A stretch of 20,354 nucleotides of DNA from an uncultured Erythrobacteraceae bacterium (lineage in GTDB: Bacteria; Pseudomonadota; Alphaproteobacteria; Sphingomonadales; Sphingomonadaceae). Where the stretch lies: assembly GCA_946482075.1 (NCBI GenBank), contig CAMLQG010000062.1:1-20354 (forward strand). Reading direction: 5' to 3'. The translations under genes and the position numbers were made by a program. Positions 1 through 8,391 of the stretch are shown here, piece after piece. The notes below the pieces were generated by a model. It saw only the letters and a program-made list of their open reading frames with translations. It was not told where the DNA came from and searched no databases. The number at the start of each line of letters is the position of its first letter. Position 1 is the first letter of the stretch.

Positions 1-13
1 CATCCGTAACCTT

Positions 14-95
14 GTCATTGCGAGCGGAGCGAAGCAATCCAGAGCGACTCTCGTTACGCCCTGGATTGCTTCGTCGCTTCGCTCCTCACAATGAC
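14..95. repeat. Imperfect inverted repeat (intergenic palindromic element)
   Basis: The arms lie at about 14-42 and 61-95. The outer ends GTCATTG and CAATGAC pair, and the inner ends CAATCCAG and CTGGATTG pair, with small insertions between and an 18-base centre. Elements beginning GTCATTGCGAGCGGAGCG are widespread between genes in alphaproteobacterial genomes; that is recalled knowledge and was not searched. The element could fold into a long hairpin in RNA. The rest of 1-322 shows no convincing gene. Confidence 0.75.
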
Positions 96-266
96 GAATG
101 AACAGGACCAACCTACGGATGCAAAAGGGATAAAGGCCGTTCCACTTTCGGGCTGTCTTCTTGCCGAAATTTCAAGAATACCGGCGGCAGGCGCTCCCGC
201 CGCCAGGGCGAGAAGGATGCCGCCGCCGAAAACTCCCATGGCGCGACGGAACGATAAATGCTCCAT
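54..266 (-). CDS. Doubtful small ORF with signal-peptide-like start
   Basis: This is a 70-codon frame. Its N-terminus has two arginines followed by a Gly/Ala/Leu-rich hydrophobic stretch at about residues 12-29, resembling a signal peptide. The last 15 or so residues (…IVRSEATKQS…) are the translation of the palindromic repeat at 14-95, so the C-terminus is not conserved protein sequence. No strong ribosome-binding site precedes the start. It may be the remnant of a gene interrupted by the repeat, or chance. The product is not recognised. It is divergent from the C13 peptidase gene. Confidence 0.2.
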   Translation of the reverse strand: MEHLSFRRAMGVFGGGILLALAAGAPAAGILEISARRQPESGTAFIPFASVGWSCSFVIVRSEATKQSRA

Positions 267-322
267 ATCGAAGCAGTCTCTTGCAGCCGGTGACGATCAC
301 TTAATCGCCCTTATGCAATCGG

Positions 323-1714
323 TTGGCAAGCCAAGGGAATGATGCGGCATTGCAGGAAAACAAACCGAGCTGGCGAACATCCGCGATCCGTCGACACGTC
401 CGCTGGACGCCCCTGCTTCGCGCAAGACCGGGGCGCGTCGCGGCCCTGTGGCTGTTCTACGCATTTTTCTGCATCATCGATGCCGTCCTGTTTCCGGAGA
501 ACTGGGTCAGTTCCATCCTCTTCCGGTCGGGTACGCCGGTCTTCGCCGGGATGCTTGCCGGCTGGGTCTTGCGCCTGCGCGCAGGCGCTCTCGGGCTGAT
601 TGCCGCGCTTTGCATGATCGGCATTCTCATCGAGAGCTTTTGGCTGGTGTGGAGACTGCTGTTCATCGGCTCCGACACAGCCACCGGATGGATCGCCTTC
701 AATGCGGCGGCCGCGGCACTCGTGATCGTCGTGATCTGGAGAGCCTATCTTTCGCGCAGCCGGCTGCGCCGTCTCGCCGCCATCTCGCTCGTCATCCTCG
801 CCAACCTCGCGGCCATCGCCTTCACCCGGACGGACGAGCTGTTCTGGAAAGCTTCGGAGAAAGCGCAGTATCTGCTCTACGCCACGCCGGCGGAGGCCGC
901 GACCGAAGCCGACGCGCCCGACCCGATGGCCGGCATCACGATCGATCGCCTGTGGGAAGCGCAGCAGGCATTGGTCGCGAAGGAAGTGGAAGCGCTGAAG
1001 CCGCCGGTTGCGGGCGAAGCAAACGTCTATGCGATCACCGTTGCGGCGGGCGGCAGCCAACAGCTCTTCGGGCGCGAAGCCCATCTCGCGCTGGAAGTCG
1101 CCGCCAGGCGGTTCGGCGGGAGCTACCGCGGCGGCGTGCTTCTCTCCAACGCCACGGCGGACCTTCTCCGGCATCCGCTGGCCAGCCGGACGAATTTTGC
1201 CGCGGCGGCGCGGGGGGTGAGCTCGGAAGCCGGCAAGGCGGAGAATGTCGCTTTCCTCTACCTCGTATCCCACGGTTCCGACGAAGCCTTCATCCAGACC
1301 GACCTGCCCAATTATCAGGATCTCAATCCGATCTCCGCTTCATCCGTCGCCAAGGCGCTGCGCGCGGCGGGCATCAAGCGCAGGGTGGTCGTCATCTCGG
1401 CCTGCTATTCCGCGAGCTGGATTCCCGCGCTGGCCGACGACGATACGATCGTGATCACGGCGGCGGCGAAAGACCGCACCTCCTTCGGCTGCGACGACAG
1501 CCGCGAACTGACCTATTTCGGCGAAGCCTTCCTGAAGGGGCCGCTGGCACGAGGCGCGTCGCTGAAGAGCGCGTTCGAAGCCGCCCGCAGCAAGGTCACG
1601 GGCTGGGAGAAGGCGGAAAAGCTCGAACCGTCGAAGCCGCAAGCCCATGTCGGCAAGAACATGCGCACTATCTGGGAAGCGGAGGGACAGAATGGTGGGC
1701 GCGGCAGGGATTGA
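323..1714 (+). CDS. Membrane-anchored C13 family (legumain-like) cysteine peptidase
   Basis: The N-terminal third has about five hydrophobic segments (roughly residues 39-57, 71-84, 89-113, 122-139 and 151-167), so the protein should sit in the inner membrane. The C-terminal domain carries the clan CD dyad: His317 in VSHGSDE and Cys361 in VISACYSAS, each following a hydrophobic strand. A later RTSFGC…TYFGEAF segment is typical of bacterial C13 proteins. Known C13 enzymes cleave after Asn or Asp; the substrate here is unknown. The start is uncertain: TTG at 323 opens the frame, but TTG at 350 has AAGGGA 11 bases upstream and may be the true start. The 3' end overlaps the tRNA-Val gene on the other strand by 22 bases. 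No partner gene is adjacent, so the role cannot be deduced from context. Confidence 0.83.
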   Translation: MASQGNDAALQENKPSWRTSAIRRHVRWTPLLRARPGRVAALWLFYAFFCIIDAVLFPENWVSSILFRSGTPVFAGMLAGWVLRLRAGALGLIAALCMIGILIESFWLVWRLLFIGSDTATGWIAFNAAAAALVIVVIWRAYLSRSRLRRLAAISLVILANLAAIAFTRTDELFWKASEKAQYLLYATPAEAATEADAPDPMAGITIDRLWEAQQALVAKEVEALKPPVAGEANVYAITVAAGGSQQLFGREAHLALEVAARRFGGSYRGGVLLSNATADLLRHPLASRTNFAAAARGVSSEAGKAENVAFLYLVSHGSDEAFIQTDLPNYQDLNPISASSVAKALRAAGIKRRVVVISACYSASWIPALADDDTIVITAAAKDRTSFGCDDSRELTYFGEAFLKGPLARGASLKSAFEAARSKVTGWEKAEKLEPSKPQAHVGKNMRTIWEAEGQNGGRGRD

Positions 1715-1767
1715 ACCTGCGACCCCACCCGTGTGAAGGGTGTGCTCTACCACTGAGCTACGCGCCC
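1693..1767 (-). tRNA. tRNA-Val (anticodon CAC)
   Basis: The reverse strand folds into a complete cloverleaf. The acceptor is GGGCGCG/CGCGCCC, the D stem GCTC/GAGC, the anticodon stem CACCC/GGGTG with loop TTCACAC (anticodon CAC, reading GTG), and the T stem GCAGG/CCTGC with loop TTCAATC. The CCA end is encoded. The 3' end lies inside the last codons of the C13 peptidase gene on the opposite strand. Confidence 0.96.
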
Positions 1768-1826
1768 GCAGAAGCATCGTGGGCCTCATGCAGGGGCGCG
1801 CCTTTGCCATGCCGGTGCGGGAATGA

Positions 1827-1848
1827 CAAGGGCCCTGCGCGGCCCTTG
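1827..1848 (-). terminator. Hairpin after sppA, possible terminator
   Basis: A perfect 8-bp stem CAAGGGCC/GGCCCTTG with a 6-base loop starts 9 bases past the sppA stop. Read leftward it is followed by only a short T-rich stretch (TCATT), so intrinsic termination is plausible but not strong. It could also separate sppA transcription from tRNA-Val. Confidence 0.45.
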
Positions 1849-1856
1849 CGGCGAAA

Positions 1857-3755
1857 TCAGCCGGCGACCAGCTTCACCAGCTTGCCGAGCCAGCCCGGAT
1901 CGCCGGAGGAGACGCCGTTCGCGCGGATCTGCACGCATTCCAGGCAATAGACCTGCGCCCCTTCCCCGCCCAGCAGGCGGCCGAGATCGCGCGTGATCTG
2001 CGCCACATAGCCGGAACGCTGGGCCGCGAGCAGCGAGATCACGTCCCGCGCATGGGTCCGGTCCCCACGTGCCCGATCCTTGCCCGAATCGTCCATCATC
2101 TGGCGCAGCAGCGCCTGGTAGGGATCGGGCGCCTGCGCGCCGAGGAAATCGGGATGCCAATCGCCATCCTTGAGCTTCGCCTGCCGGGCCGCCCAGGCAA
2201 GTGCGTCATCCAGCCCGCCATATTCATCCACCAGCCCCAGCTGCCGCGCCGTGCCGCCGGCCCACACCTTGCCCTGGGCGATCTCGTTGACTTCCGCCGG
2301 GGTCTTGTGACGCGACGCGGAAACGAGGGAGAGGAAGCGCGCATAACCATCCTGGATGTAGCTCTGCGCCATCGCCTCCACTTCGGGATTGAGGCCGGAC
2401 AACAGGTCGGGCTGACCGGACAGCGGGGTGGTCCGCACGCCGTCGCCCTTCACTCCCCAATGGGCCAGCGCGTCCTCGAAGGTGGGGATCACGGCAAAGA
2501 TGCCGATCGAGCCGGTGATCGTTTCCGGTTCCGCGAAGATGCGGTCGGCCGGCGTGGAAACCCAGTAGCCGCCGCTGGCCGCGACATTGGCCATGGAGAC
2601 CGCCACCGGGATGCCACGCGCCTTCTGCCGCATGATCGCGCGGCGGATCTCTTCCGAGGCGAGCACGGAACCGCCGGGAGAATCGACCCGCACCACCAGG
2701 GCCGCGAGATCCTCGTCCAGCGCATCGTCGAGCACTTCGGCGATCCGGTCGCCGCCCGCCGTGCCGGGACCCGCCTCGCCATCCACGATCTCGCCCGCGA
2801 TGGTCACCACGCCGATCGCCTGGCCCGACTTCGCGGGCTTCACCGCCGCCAGCCAGGGATCGAGATCAGTATGCGCGAAATTGCCGGGCGCATCGTCGAA
2901 CGGGTCATTGCCGGCGATCTTCGCCACGCGCTGGCCGAAAGCGACCTTGTCGCCGATCCGGTCGACCAGCCCGGCCGCCAGCGCCGCCCTGGCGCCGTTG
3001 CCCCGGCTGGCGGTCAGCCATGCGACCGGCTGCTGGGTGACGAGCTCGATCTTGGCCCTGGGCCGCGCCTTGGCGACATTGGCGGTCCATTCCTCCCACA
3101 GCGCGCCGTAGAGCGCGGTGGCGTTCTCGCGTGCTTCGGGGGACATGTCGCTGCGCATATAGGGTTCGACCGCGGCCTTGTGCGTGCCCACGCGAAAGAC
3201 ATGCGCCTTCACCTTCAGCTGCTGGAGGAGATCGCCGTAATAAAGCCGGTTGCCGCCCGGCCCGGTGAGGATCGCGCCGCCCAGCGGATCGATCCAGACC
3301 TCGCTCGCATGGGCGGCGAGCAGCATGCCGTCGTCCATATAGGCGGTGGAGAAGGCGAGCACCGGCTTGCCCGCCGTCCGCGCCCGGTCCAGCGCTTCGC
3401 CCACGGCCTGGAGATGCACTTGCCCCCCGCCCAGGAAGCGCGTGAGATCGAGCACGATCACCTTGATCCGGCTGTCCTTGGCCGCGCCGTCGATCGCGCG
3501 GATCAGGTCGTTGGCGGCATATTCGCCCGGCGGCACCGCACCCGACATCAGCACTTCGATCGGATCGACGAGGGATTGTTCCTCCACCACCGAACCGTCC
3601 AGATCGAGCAGCAGCGCGCCTTCATGCACCTGGCCGGGGCTCGGCCGGATGGACAGGGCGGCATAGAGCAGGCCGAAGAAGGCGAGGAGGAAGAGCAGCG
3701 CCAACCCGTCCTTGATGCCGACCAGCAATCGCCACACCTTGCCTGCGAAACTCAT
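1857..3755 (-). CDS. sppA: Signal peptide peptidase SppA (protease IV), 67K type
   Basis: SppA degrades signal peptides in the inner membrane after they are cut from exported proteins. The 632-residue product has an N-terminal membrane anchor (about residues 17-35) and the two tandem Clp/crotonase-fold domains of the long SppA type. The dyad is visible: general-base Lys193 in [11 protein letters not shown] and nucleophile Ser394 in VAASGGYW, matching Lys209 and Ser409 of E. coli. RVDSPGGS and TGSIGIF are further family signatures. The ATG at 3755 was chosen because it gives the usual start just before the anchor and has AAAGG about 11 bases upstream; an upstream extension to 3848 is open but unlike the family. 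It is divergent from pyrB across 116 bases. Confidence 0.95.
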   Translation of the reverse strand: MSFAGKVWRLLVGIKDGLALLFLLAFFGLLYAALSIRPSPGQVHEGALLLDLDGSVVEEQSLVDPIEVLMSGAVPPGEYAANDLIRAIDGAAKDSRIKVIVLDLTRFLGGGQVHLQAVGEALDRARTAGKPVLAFSTAYMDDGMLLAAHASEVWIDPLGGAILTGPGGNRLYYGDLLQQLKVKAHVFRVGTHKAAVEPYMRSDMSPEARENATALYGALWEEWTANVAKARPRAKIELVTQQPVAWLTASRGNGARAALAAGLVDRIGDKVAFGQRVAKIAGNDPFDDAPGNFAHTDLDPWLAAVKPAKSGQAIGVVTIAGEIVDGEAGPGTAGGDRIAEVLDDALDEDLAALVVRVDSPGGSVLASEEIRRAIMRQKARGIPVAVSMANVAASGGYWVSTPADRIFAEPETITGSIGIFAVIPTFEDALAHWGVKGDGVRTTPLSGQPDLLSGLNPEVEAMAQSYIQDGYARFLSLVSASRHKTPAEVNEIAQGKVWAGGTARQLGLVDEYGGLDDALAWAARQAKLKDGDWHPDFLGAQAPDPYQALLRQMMDDSGKDRARGDRTHARDVISLLAAQRSGYVAQITRDLGRLLGGEGAQVYCLECVQIRANGVSSGDPGWLGKLVKLVAG

Positions 3756-3793
3756 GCGGATGCGGACCTTTCGAAAACCGTGCGTTCGCAGCA

Positions 3794-3822
3794 CCTTTAG
3801 AGCCTGCGCCGCGCCGCGCCAA
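3794..3822 (-). promoter_or_regulatory. Candidate sigma-70-type promoter for sppA
   Basis: On the reverse strand TTGGCG (3822-3817) and TAAAGG (3799-3794) are 17 bases apart, placing a start site about 30 bases before the sppA ATG. Both boxes match the consensus only partly. Confidence 0.28.
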
Positions 3823-3834
3823 CGGAAAGCGCTT

Positions 3835-3852
3835 GAGCAGACACGCATGCTC
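3835..3852. promoter_or_regulatory. Short dyad before pyrB
   Basis: GAGCA and TGCTC flank an 8-base centre directly upstream of the pyrB ribosome-binding site (TAAGGGA, 3856-3862). It could be an operator or a leader hairpin affecting pyrB translation, or chance. Confidence 0.22.
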
Positions 3853-3871
3853 GCTTAAGGGACCGGCTTCA

Positions 3872-4897
3872 ATGACAGGCGCACATCTTTCCAACCCGGG
3901 CCGCTATCCGGCAGGCGGGCTGGCGTTCCCGCATCGCGGCCTTCTGGGCATCGGTGCGCTTCAGACGCACGAGATCCTGTTCCTGCTGGACGAGGCGGAA
4001 CAATGGGTCGAGCTGAACCGGCAATCGACCAAGCATGCCGACGCGCTGGCGGGCCTGACGATCATCAATGCCTTCTTCGAGAATTCCACCCGCACGCTGC
4101 TGAGCTTCGAGATCGCGGGCAAGCGGCTGGGCGCCGACGTGGTCAACATGCAGGCCGCGCAGTCCAGCATCAAGAAGGGCGAGACGCTGATCGACACGGC
4201 GATGACGCTGAACGCGATGCGCGCCGATGCGATCGTCATCCGCCATGCGAGCTCGGGTGCGGTGGCGCTGATCGCGGGCAAGGTGGATTGCCCGGTCTTG
4301 AATGCCGGCGACGGCAGCCACGAACACCCCACCCAGGCGCTGCTCGATGCCCTCACCCTGCGCCATGCGCTGCGTGCACGCGGGCAGGACGACGATTTCA
4401 ACGGGCTGACCGTCACCATCTGCGGCGACATCCTGCACAGCCGCGTGGCGCGCTCGAACATCCTGTGCCTCGGTTCGCTGGGTGCGAAAGTGCGCGTCTG
4501 CGCGCCCCCGGCTCTGTTGCCGGCGGCGGTCGAGGTGATGGGCGTGGAGGTGTTCCATTCCTTCGATGCCGCACTCGACGGCACCGACGTGGTGATGATG
4601 CTGCGGCTCCAGAACGAACGCATGCAAGGCCAGTTCATCCCGTCCCCGCGCGAATACAGCTATCTTTACGGCCTGAGCGCCGCGCGGCTGAAGCGCTTCG
4701 CTCCCGATGCGCTGGTGATGCATCCCGGCCCGATGAACCGCGGGATCGAGATCGACAGCGACGTGGCGGACCTCGCCGGCACCAGCCTGATCACGCGCCA
4801 GGTGGAGATGGGCGTCGCAATCCGCATGGCCTGTCTCGACGTGCTGACGCGGCGCGCGCGCCGCATCGCCGGCTGGGCCGAGGGGAGCGTGGCATGA
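3872..4897 (+). CDS. pyrB: Aspartate carbamoyltransferase catalytic subunit
   Basis: This enzyme condenses carbamoyl phosphate with aspartate, the committed step of pyrimidine synthesis, in the cytoplasm. The 341-residue protein shows the family landmarks in order: the carbamoyl-phosphate loop STRT at 72-75 (in FFENSTRT), KKGE of the second catalytic loop, HPTQ at 152-155, the [11 protein letters not shown] segment, and HPGP at 284-287 followed by NRGIEI. The ATG at 3872 has TAAGGGA 9 bases upstream, preferred over an upstream in-frame start at 3833. The stop overlaps the next gene's start by four bases (ATGA), so the two are probably translationally coupled. No pyrI regulatory-subunit gene is present. 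Confidence 0.97.
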   Translation: MTGAHLSNPGRYPAGGLAFPHRGLLGIGALQTHEILFLLDEAEQWVELNRQSTKHADALAGLTIINAFFENSTRTLLSFEIAGKRLGADVVNMQAAQSSIKKGETLIDTAMTLNAMRADAIVIRHASSGAVALIAGKVDCPVLNAGDGSHEHPTQALLDALTLRHALRARGQDDDFNGLTVTICGDILHSRVARSNILCLGSLGAKVRVCAPPALLPAAVEVMGVEVFHSFDAALDGTDVVMMLRLQNERMQGQFIPSPREYSYLYGLSAARLKRFAPDALVMHPGPMNRGIEIDSDVADLAGTSLITRQVEMGVAIRMACLDVLTRRARRIAGWAEGSVA

Positions 4898-6126
4898 AGC
4901 AGCGCCGGCCCCTCACCATCACCGGCGGCTCGCTGGTCCTGCCCGATGGGGTGCACAAGGGCGCGATCCGGCTGGTGGACGGACGGATCGACGGCGTGGA
5001 CGACATCGCCCCGCGGGACGGCGACGATGTGGTGGATGCGGGCGGCAGGCTCGTGGCACCGGGCCTCGTCGATCTCGGCGTCTTCGCGGTCGACAAGCCG
5101 GCGTTCCATTTCGGCGGGATCACGCGCGCCGCGCTGATGCCGGACCAGAGCCCGCCACTCGACATGCCGTCGCGCGTCCGCTTCCTGGCGCTCTCCGGCA
5201 AGCCCGATTTCTGGGTCCACCCGCTGGCGGCCGCCACCCGCGCGCTGGAAGGCCGCGAACTGGCCGAGCTCGCGCTGATGCGCGATGCGGGTGCGCGCGC
5301 GATCGCCACCGGGCGCGGCTGGATCGCGGATTCCGGCGTCATGCACCGCCTGCTGACCTATGCGGCGATGCTCGACATGGTGGTCGTGACGCATGCGGAG
5401 GATGCGGGCCTTGCCGGCAACGCCGTGGCGACCGCGGGAGAGATCGCGACCCGCCTCGGCCTGGCCAGCGCCCCGGCCGAAGCCGAAGCGCTGGCCGTGG
5501 CGCGCGACATCGCGCTGGCCGAGATGTCGGGCGCGCGGCTGCATTTCCGGCAGGTGACTACGCGCGCGGCGCTGAACCTCGTGCGCGCGGCCAAGGCGCG
5601 GGGTGTCGCGGTGACGGCGGGTGTGACGCCGGCGCATTTCATGCTCTCGGACCTCGCCACGGCGGAATTCCGCACTTTCGCTCGGCTGTCCCCGCCGCTG
5701 CGCGCGGAAGAGGATCGCCAGGCGGTGATCGCCGCGATCGGCGACGGCACGATCGACGTGATCGCCTCCGGCCACGATCCGCGCGGGCCCGAGGACAAGA
5801 ACCTGCCTTTCGTCGATGCGGAACCGGGCATGGCGGGCGCGGAAACGCTGCTGGCCATGGTGCTGACCCTGGTGCGGGACGGCGTGATCGACATGGCGCG
5901 CGCTTTCCGCCTGGTGGCCGCCAACCCCGCCGATATCCTCGGGGTGCGGGCCGGCAGGCTCGAAGCAGGCAGGGAAGCAGATATCGCGATCCTCGATCAG
6001 GAACGGCCGTGGATCGTCGATTCGAACCGCATGGCCGCCAGCGCCGGCAATACCCCCTTCGATCGCCAGCCCGTGCAGGGCCGGGTAACCGCGCTGTTCA
6101 AGGGCGGAGTGCGGATCGGGGATTGA
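4894..6126 (+). CDS. Dihydroorotase-like protein, probably non-catalytic (PyrC'/PyrX type)
   Basis: The 410-residue protein has the amidohydrolase layout: a small N-terminal beta region, a TIM barrel, and a C-terminal section with ADIAILD. In active dihydroorotases the first barrel strand carries DxHxH metal ligands. Here that place reads D60-L-G62-V-F64, so both histidines are gone. Other landmarks remain: His167 in VVTHAED and His294-Asp295 in SGHDP. In Pseudomonas, such an inactive homologue (PyrC', also called PyrX) is encoded next to pyrB and is needed to assemble the transcarbamoylase. The four-base overlap with pyrB supports the same structural role here. A catalytic PyrC would then be encoded elsewhere. 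Automated pipelines will probably call this dihydroorotase. Confidence 0.85.
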   Translation: MKQRRPLTITGGSLVLPDGVHKGAIRLVDGRIDGVDDIAPRDGDDVVDAGGRLVAPGLVDLGVFAVDKPAFHFGGITRAALMPDQSPPLDMPSRVRFLALSGKPDFWVHPLAAATRALEGRELAELALMRDAGARAIATGRGWIADSGVMHRLLTYAAMLDMVVVTHAEDAGLAGNAVATAGEIATRLGLASAPAEAEALAVARDIALAEMSGARLHFRQVTTRAALNLVRAAKARGVAVTAGVTPAHFMLSDLATAEFRTFARLSPPLRAEEDRQAVIAAIGDGTIDVIASGHDPRGPEDKNLPFVDAEPGMAGAETLLAMVLTLVRDGVIDMARAFRLVAANPADILGVRAGRLEAGREADIAILDQERPWIVDSNRMAASAGNTPFDRQPVQGRVTALFKGGVRIGD

Positions 6127-6273
6127 ACGTCCTTCGAAACCAAACGGGTCCGATAAGATCTCGCTCGTCCTGAGGAGCCATTGAGCTTGCCGAAATGGCG
6201 TCTCGAAGGACCCGTGGTGCGTGGTTCGAGACGAGGCCCTTCGGCTGGCTGGGAAGCCAGCCGCTCAGGACAA
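6127..6273. repeat. Composite palindromic intergenic repeat
   Basis: Between the degenerate dihydroorotase gene and the next gene lie nested inverted repeats. CGTCTCGAA (6199-6207) pairs with TTCGAGACG (6225-6233). GGCTGGCT (6243-6250) and AGCCAGCC (6255-6262) form a perfect 8-bp hairpin with a 4-base loop. TCCTGAG (6168-6174) pairs with CTCAGGA at about 6264-6270. Sequences built from CTCGTCCTGAG and CGTCTCGAAGGA are common between genes in alphaproteobacteria (recalled, not searched). It may terminate the pyr transcript. The remaining bases to 6364 show nothing identifiable. Confidence 0.75.
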
Positions 6274-6364
6274 GCTTTACAAGCTCTCCAGAGGCTCTTG
6301 AAGGGCTCTCCTCACTATGAGCGAATATTTTACCGAGGCCGGCAATCGATATAATCACCAAGCG

Positions 6365-6392
6365 AAAAAGGGCGGCCGCAATGCGACCGCCC
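6365..6392 (-). terminator. Rho-independent terminator of the ParA/SPOR gene set
   Basis: Read leftward, a 10-bp stem (GGGCGGTCGC with GCGGCCGCCC, one G-T pair) and 3-base loop are followed by five T residues. It lies 26 bases past the stop of the TPR/SPOR lipoprotein gene and is the clearest terminator in the window. Confidence 0.88.
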
Positions 6393-6418
6393 TCCTTTCT
6401 CTCAGATCTCGCCGATGA

Positions 6419-7684
6419 TCAGTCGATCGAACCCGGCAGCGGGCTGCTCTTCACATAGGCGATGCAGCCGCCGCCGTTCCTGGCGACGCGGGCGCAGGTC
6501 GCGCGCGAGCCCTTGCGGTCGAAACCGGTGGCCGATACGCGCCAGTAGTTCCTGCCGTTCACCTGCGCGCGGGTCACCTTCATCGGATGGCCACCCAACG
6601 CCGCGTGGCGGCCGGCATAGAACCTGGTCGCCTGCCGTGCGCTCTGCTCGCTCGAGAAGGAACCGAGCTGAACCACGTAATTCCCGTTCGAGACGCTGCG
6701 CGTCGGCGTGATCGCGCGCGGCGTCACGGATCTGGGCTTCGGCTGCACGCCATAGCTCGTCGGGATCGACTGCCTTTCGGGTTTGGTGACGAAGCCGGGC
6801 TTCGGCGCCTCGACGGGCGCCGCGACCGGAGACTGCATCGGAACGGGAGCGGCGAAATTCTGCGGCGTCCCCGTCACCGGCGCTTCATAGCGCGCGAGAG
6901 CGGGAAGTTCGCTTGCCGGAGCCGGATCGGCCGCAGCGGCCGCCTGCTGGGCAGGAGCGCCGCTCAGCGCGAGCGCGGAAGGCTGGCCCGGATCCTTCTC
7001 GGGAACCGTGACGTTCAGCAGGGCCGCCACGCGCTGGGCTTCGCCGCCCTGCACCGCGGTCTGCGCCCACTGCGCGATCCGGTCGCCGACCTGATCGGCC
7101 GGGACGTCCTGGCCCACCATCAGGCGGGCATTGGCCCAGTCACCCGCCAGCGCATAGGCATAGGCGAGGTTCTGGCGGGTCTTCGGCGTATTGTCGCCTT
7201 CGCGCAGCGCGGCGGTAAGGACGTAGACGCCGCGATTGGCCTGTCCGGCCAGCGCATAGGCGAGACCGAGGTCGGAAGGATCGATATTGTCACGCCATTC
7301 GTCGAGCACGGCGGCGGCGCGGCTTTCCTGGCCCGCACCGATATGAGCCAGCGCCAGGCGCAGCGCGGTGCGCGGGCTCGCATCGCCGAGCTTCATCGCA
7401 TCGTCGAAGCTCGTCGCGGCGGACAGGAAACGTCCGACGTTGAGATAGGCTTCGCCCAGCGTGACGCGGTAGGCGGCGTTGTTCGGTTCGGCCATGACGG
7501 CCTTCTCGGCCAGCGACACGGCCCGCTTGGCTTTCCCCTTGGCGAGCGCGGCTTCGGCCTGGCTGGCGGAAACATGGGCTTTGGGTCCGCCACCCATTCC
7601 GGTGCAGGCGGTCAAGGCCACGCTGGCGAGAGCCACGCCCGTGGCCATGCCGATCAAGCGCTTGCGGTTCGAGATCTGGATCAT
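6419..7684 (-). CDS. TPR and SPOR domain lipoprotein
   Basis: The 421-residue protein begins with a lipoprotein signal: basic residues, a hydrophobic stretch, and lipobox LTAC with Cys27 as the lipidation site. Residues about 40-220 form helical TPR-like repeats (KAVMAEPNNAAYRVTLGEAY, then YALAGQ and YALAGDW units). A Pro/Ala-rich linker follows. Residues about 336-412 form a SPOR domain (YVVQLGSFSSEQSARQ…YWRVSATGF). SPOR domains bind peptidoglycan stripped of stem peptides at division sites; TPRs bind proteins. It probably acts in the periplasm at the septum or wall. The start has GAGGAA 6 bases upstream. It is last in a leftward set after the ParA and ribbon-helix-helix-like genes, with a 28-base gap and a strong terminator beyond. 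The exact role is unknown. Confidence 0.88.
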   Translation of the reverse strand: MIQISNRKRLIGMATGVALASVALTACTGMGGGPKAHVSASQAEAALAKGKAKRAVSLAEKAVMAEPNNAAYRVTLGEAYLNVGRFLSAATSFDDAMKLGDASPRTALRLALAHIGAGQESRAAAVLDEWRDNIDPSDLGLAYALAGQANRGVYVLTAALREGDNTPKTRQNLAYAYALAGDWANARLMVGQDVPADQVGDRIAQWAQTAVQGGEAQRVAALLNVTVPEKDPGQPSALALSGAPAQQAAAAADPAPASELPALARYEAPVTGTPQNFAAPVPMQSPVAAPVEAPKPGFVTKPERQSIPTSYGVQPKPRSVTPRAITPTRSVSNGNYVVQLGSFSSEQSARQATRFYAGRHAALGGHPMKVTRAQVNGRNYWRVSATGFDRKGSRATCARVARNGGGCIAYVKSSPLPGSID

Positions 7685-7712
7685 GACAAGTTCCTCTTCG
7701 CTGCCATGCAGT

Positions 7713-8384
7713 TCAATGCCGCTTGACCTGGGCGGCGAGCGTTTCGAGTTCAGGCATATCCCCGAGCAGCCGGTCGAGCGCTTCGGTGACGATCTGCTGC
7801 GCGCTGCGATTGTTGATCGTGCAGGCCAGCCGGAGTTTCAGGTGGCGTTCGCCGTCGAGACGCAGCGTGAAGGCCGCGCGGCGGCCCTGCGCCAGCGCGG
7901 ATTTGCGCGCGCGGGCAGCGCGTTTGACGACCGGCGACGGTTCGGCATCGACGCCATTGGCCACTTTCGCCTGGATCGAAGCGACGGGCGCGTCCAGTTC
8001 CAGCCGGGCGGAGGCCTCCTCGCGCTGGCGGACGACTTCGGGCTTTTCGACCGCCGCCGGTTCGTCCAGTTCCTCGCCATGCGCAATGCGCTGGGCATTG
8101 CGGGCCAGCTGTTCGGCAGCAGCGCGATCCTCGGCGCGGGTTTCGGCCAGCGCTTCCAGATTGATGGGCTGCGGGGTCAGCGGAAGAATATCCACATGCG
8201 GACGATCATGATGTTCGCCCATGTCGTTCCAGCCGAGATCTTCCAGACCTTCATCCGTGTGCTCGCCATCGTCGAAACGCGGAAGCGGCGCCATCTGCGG
8301 GCGCATGGCCGGACGGGCCGTGCCCTTGCGGGCGAGAAGGCTGCTTGCGAGGGATGCAAAGGGTTTCGGTTCGCTCATCGCCAT
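7713..8384 (-). CDS. Hypothetical protein with C-terminal ribbon-helix-helix-like segment
   Basis: The 223-residue protein has a long, low-complexity, charged N-terminal part (about 1-165) with an Ala/Glu/Arg-rich helical stretch near 85-130. Residues about 170-208 resemble a ribbon-helix-helix DNA-binding fold: a basic beta strand (AAFTLRLDGERHLKLRLA), then a NRSAQQIVTEALDRLL helix pair. It lies 7 bases after the ParA gene stop. ParA-type ATPases often work with a ribbon-helix-helix adaptor (as in ParF/ParG), so this is likely the ParA partner; that is inference. The ATG at 8384 has GAGGCGG just upstream, and an ATG two codons later is also possible. Either disorder or a coiled coil in the N-terminal part could recruit cargo. 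Confidence 0.78.
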   Translation of the reverse strand: MAMSEPKPFASLASSLLARKGTARPAMRPQMAPLPRFDDGEHTDEGLEDLGWNDMGEHHDRPHVDILPLTPQPINLEALAETRAEDRAAAEQLARNAQRIAHGEELDEPAAVEKPEVVRQREEASARLELDAPVASIQAKVANGVDAEPSPVVKRAARARKSALAQGRRAAFTLRLDGERHLKLRLACTINNRSAQQIVTEALDRLLGDMPELETLAAQVKRH

Positions 8385-8391
8385 GTCCGCC

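Noticed and set aside
448..1950. 500-codon forward frame overlapping the C13 peptidase and tRNA-Val
   Set aside because: It is an Arg/Gly-rich out-of-frame shadow that runs through a tRNA gene; the other frame carries the catalytic motifs.
2052..3800. Long open frame on the forward strand antisense to sppA
   Set aside because: High GC leaves few stops opposite a real gene. The translation is Arg/His/Gly-rich with no family motif, while the sppA frame has both catalytic residues.
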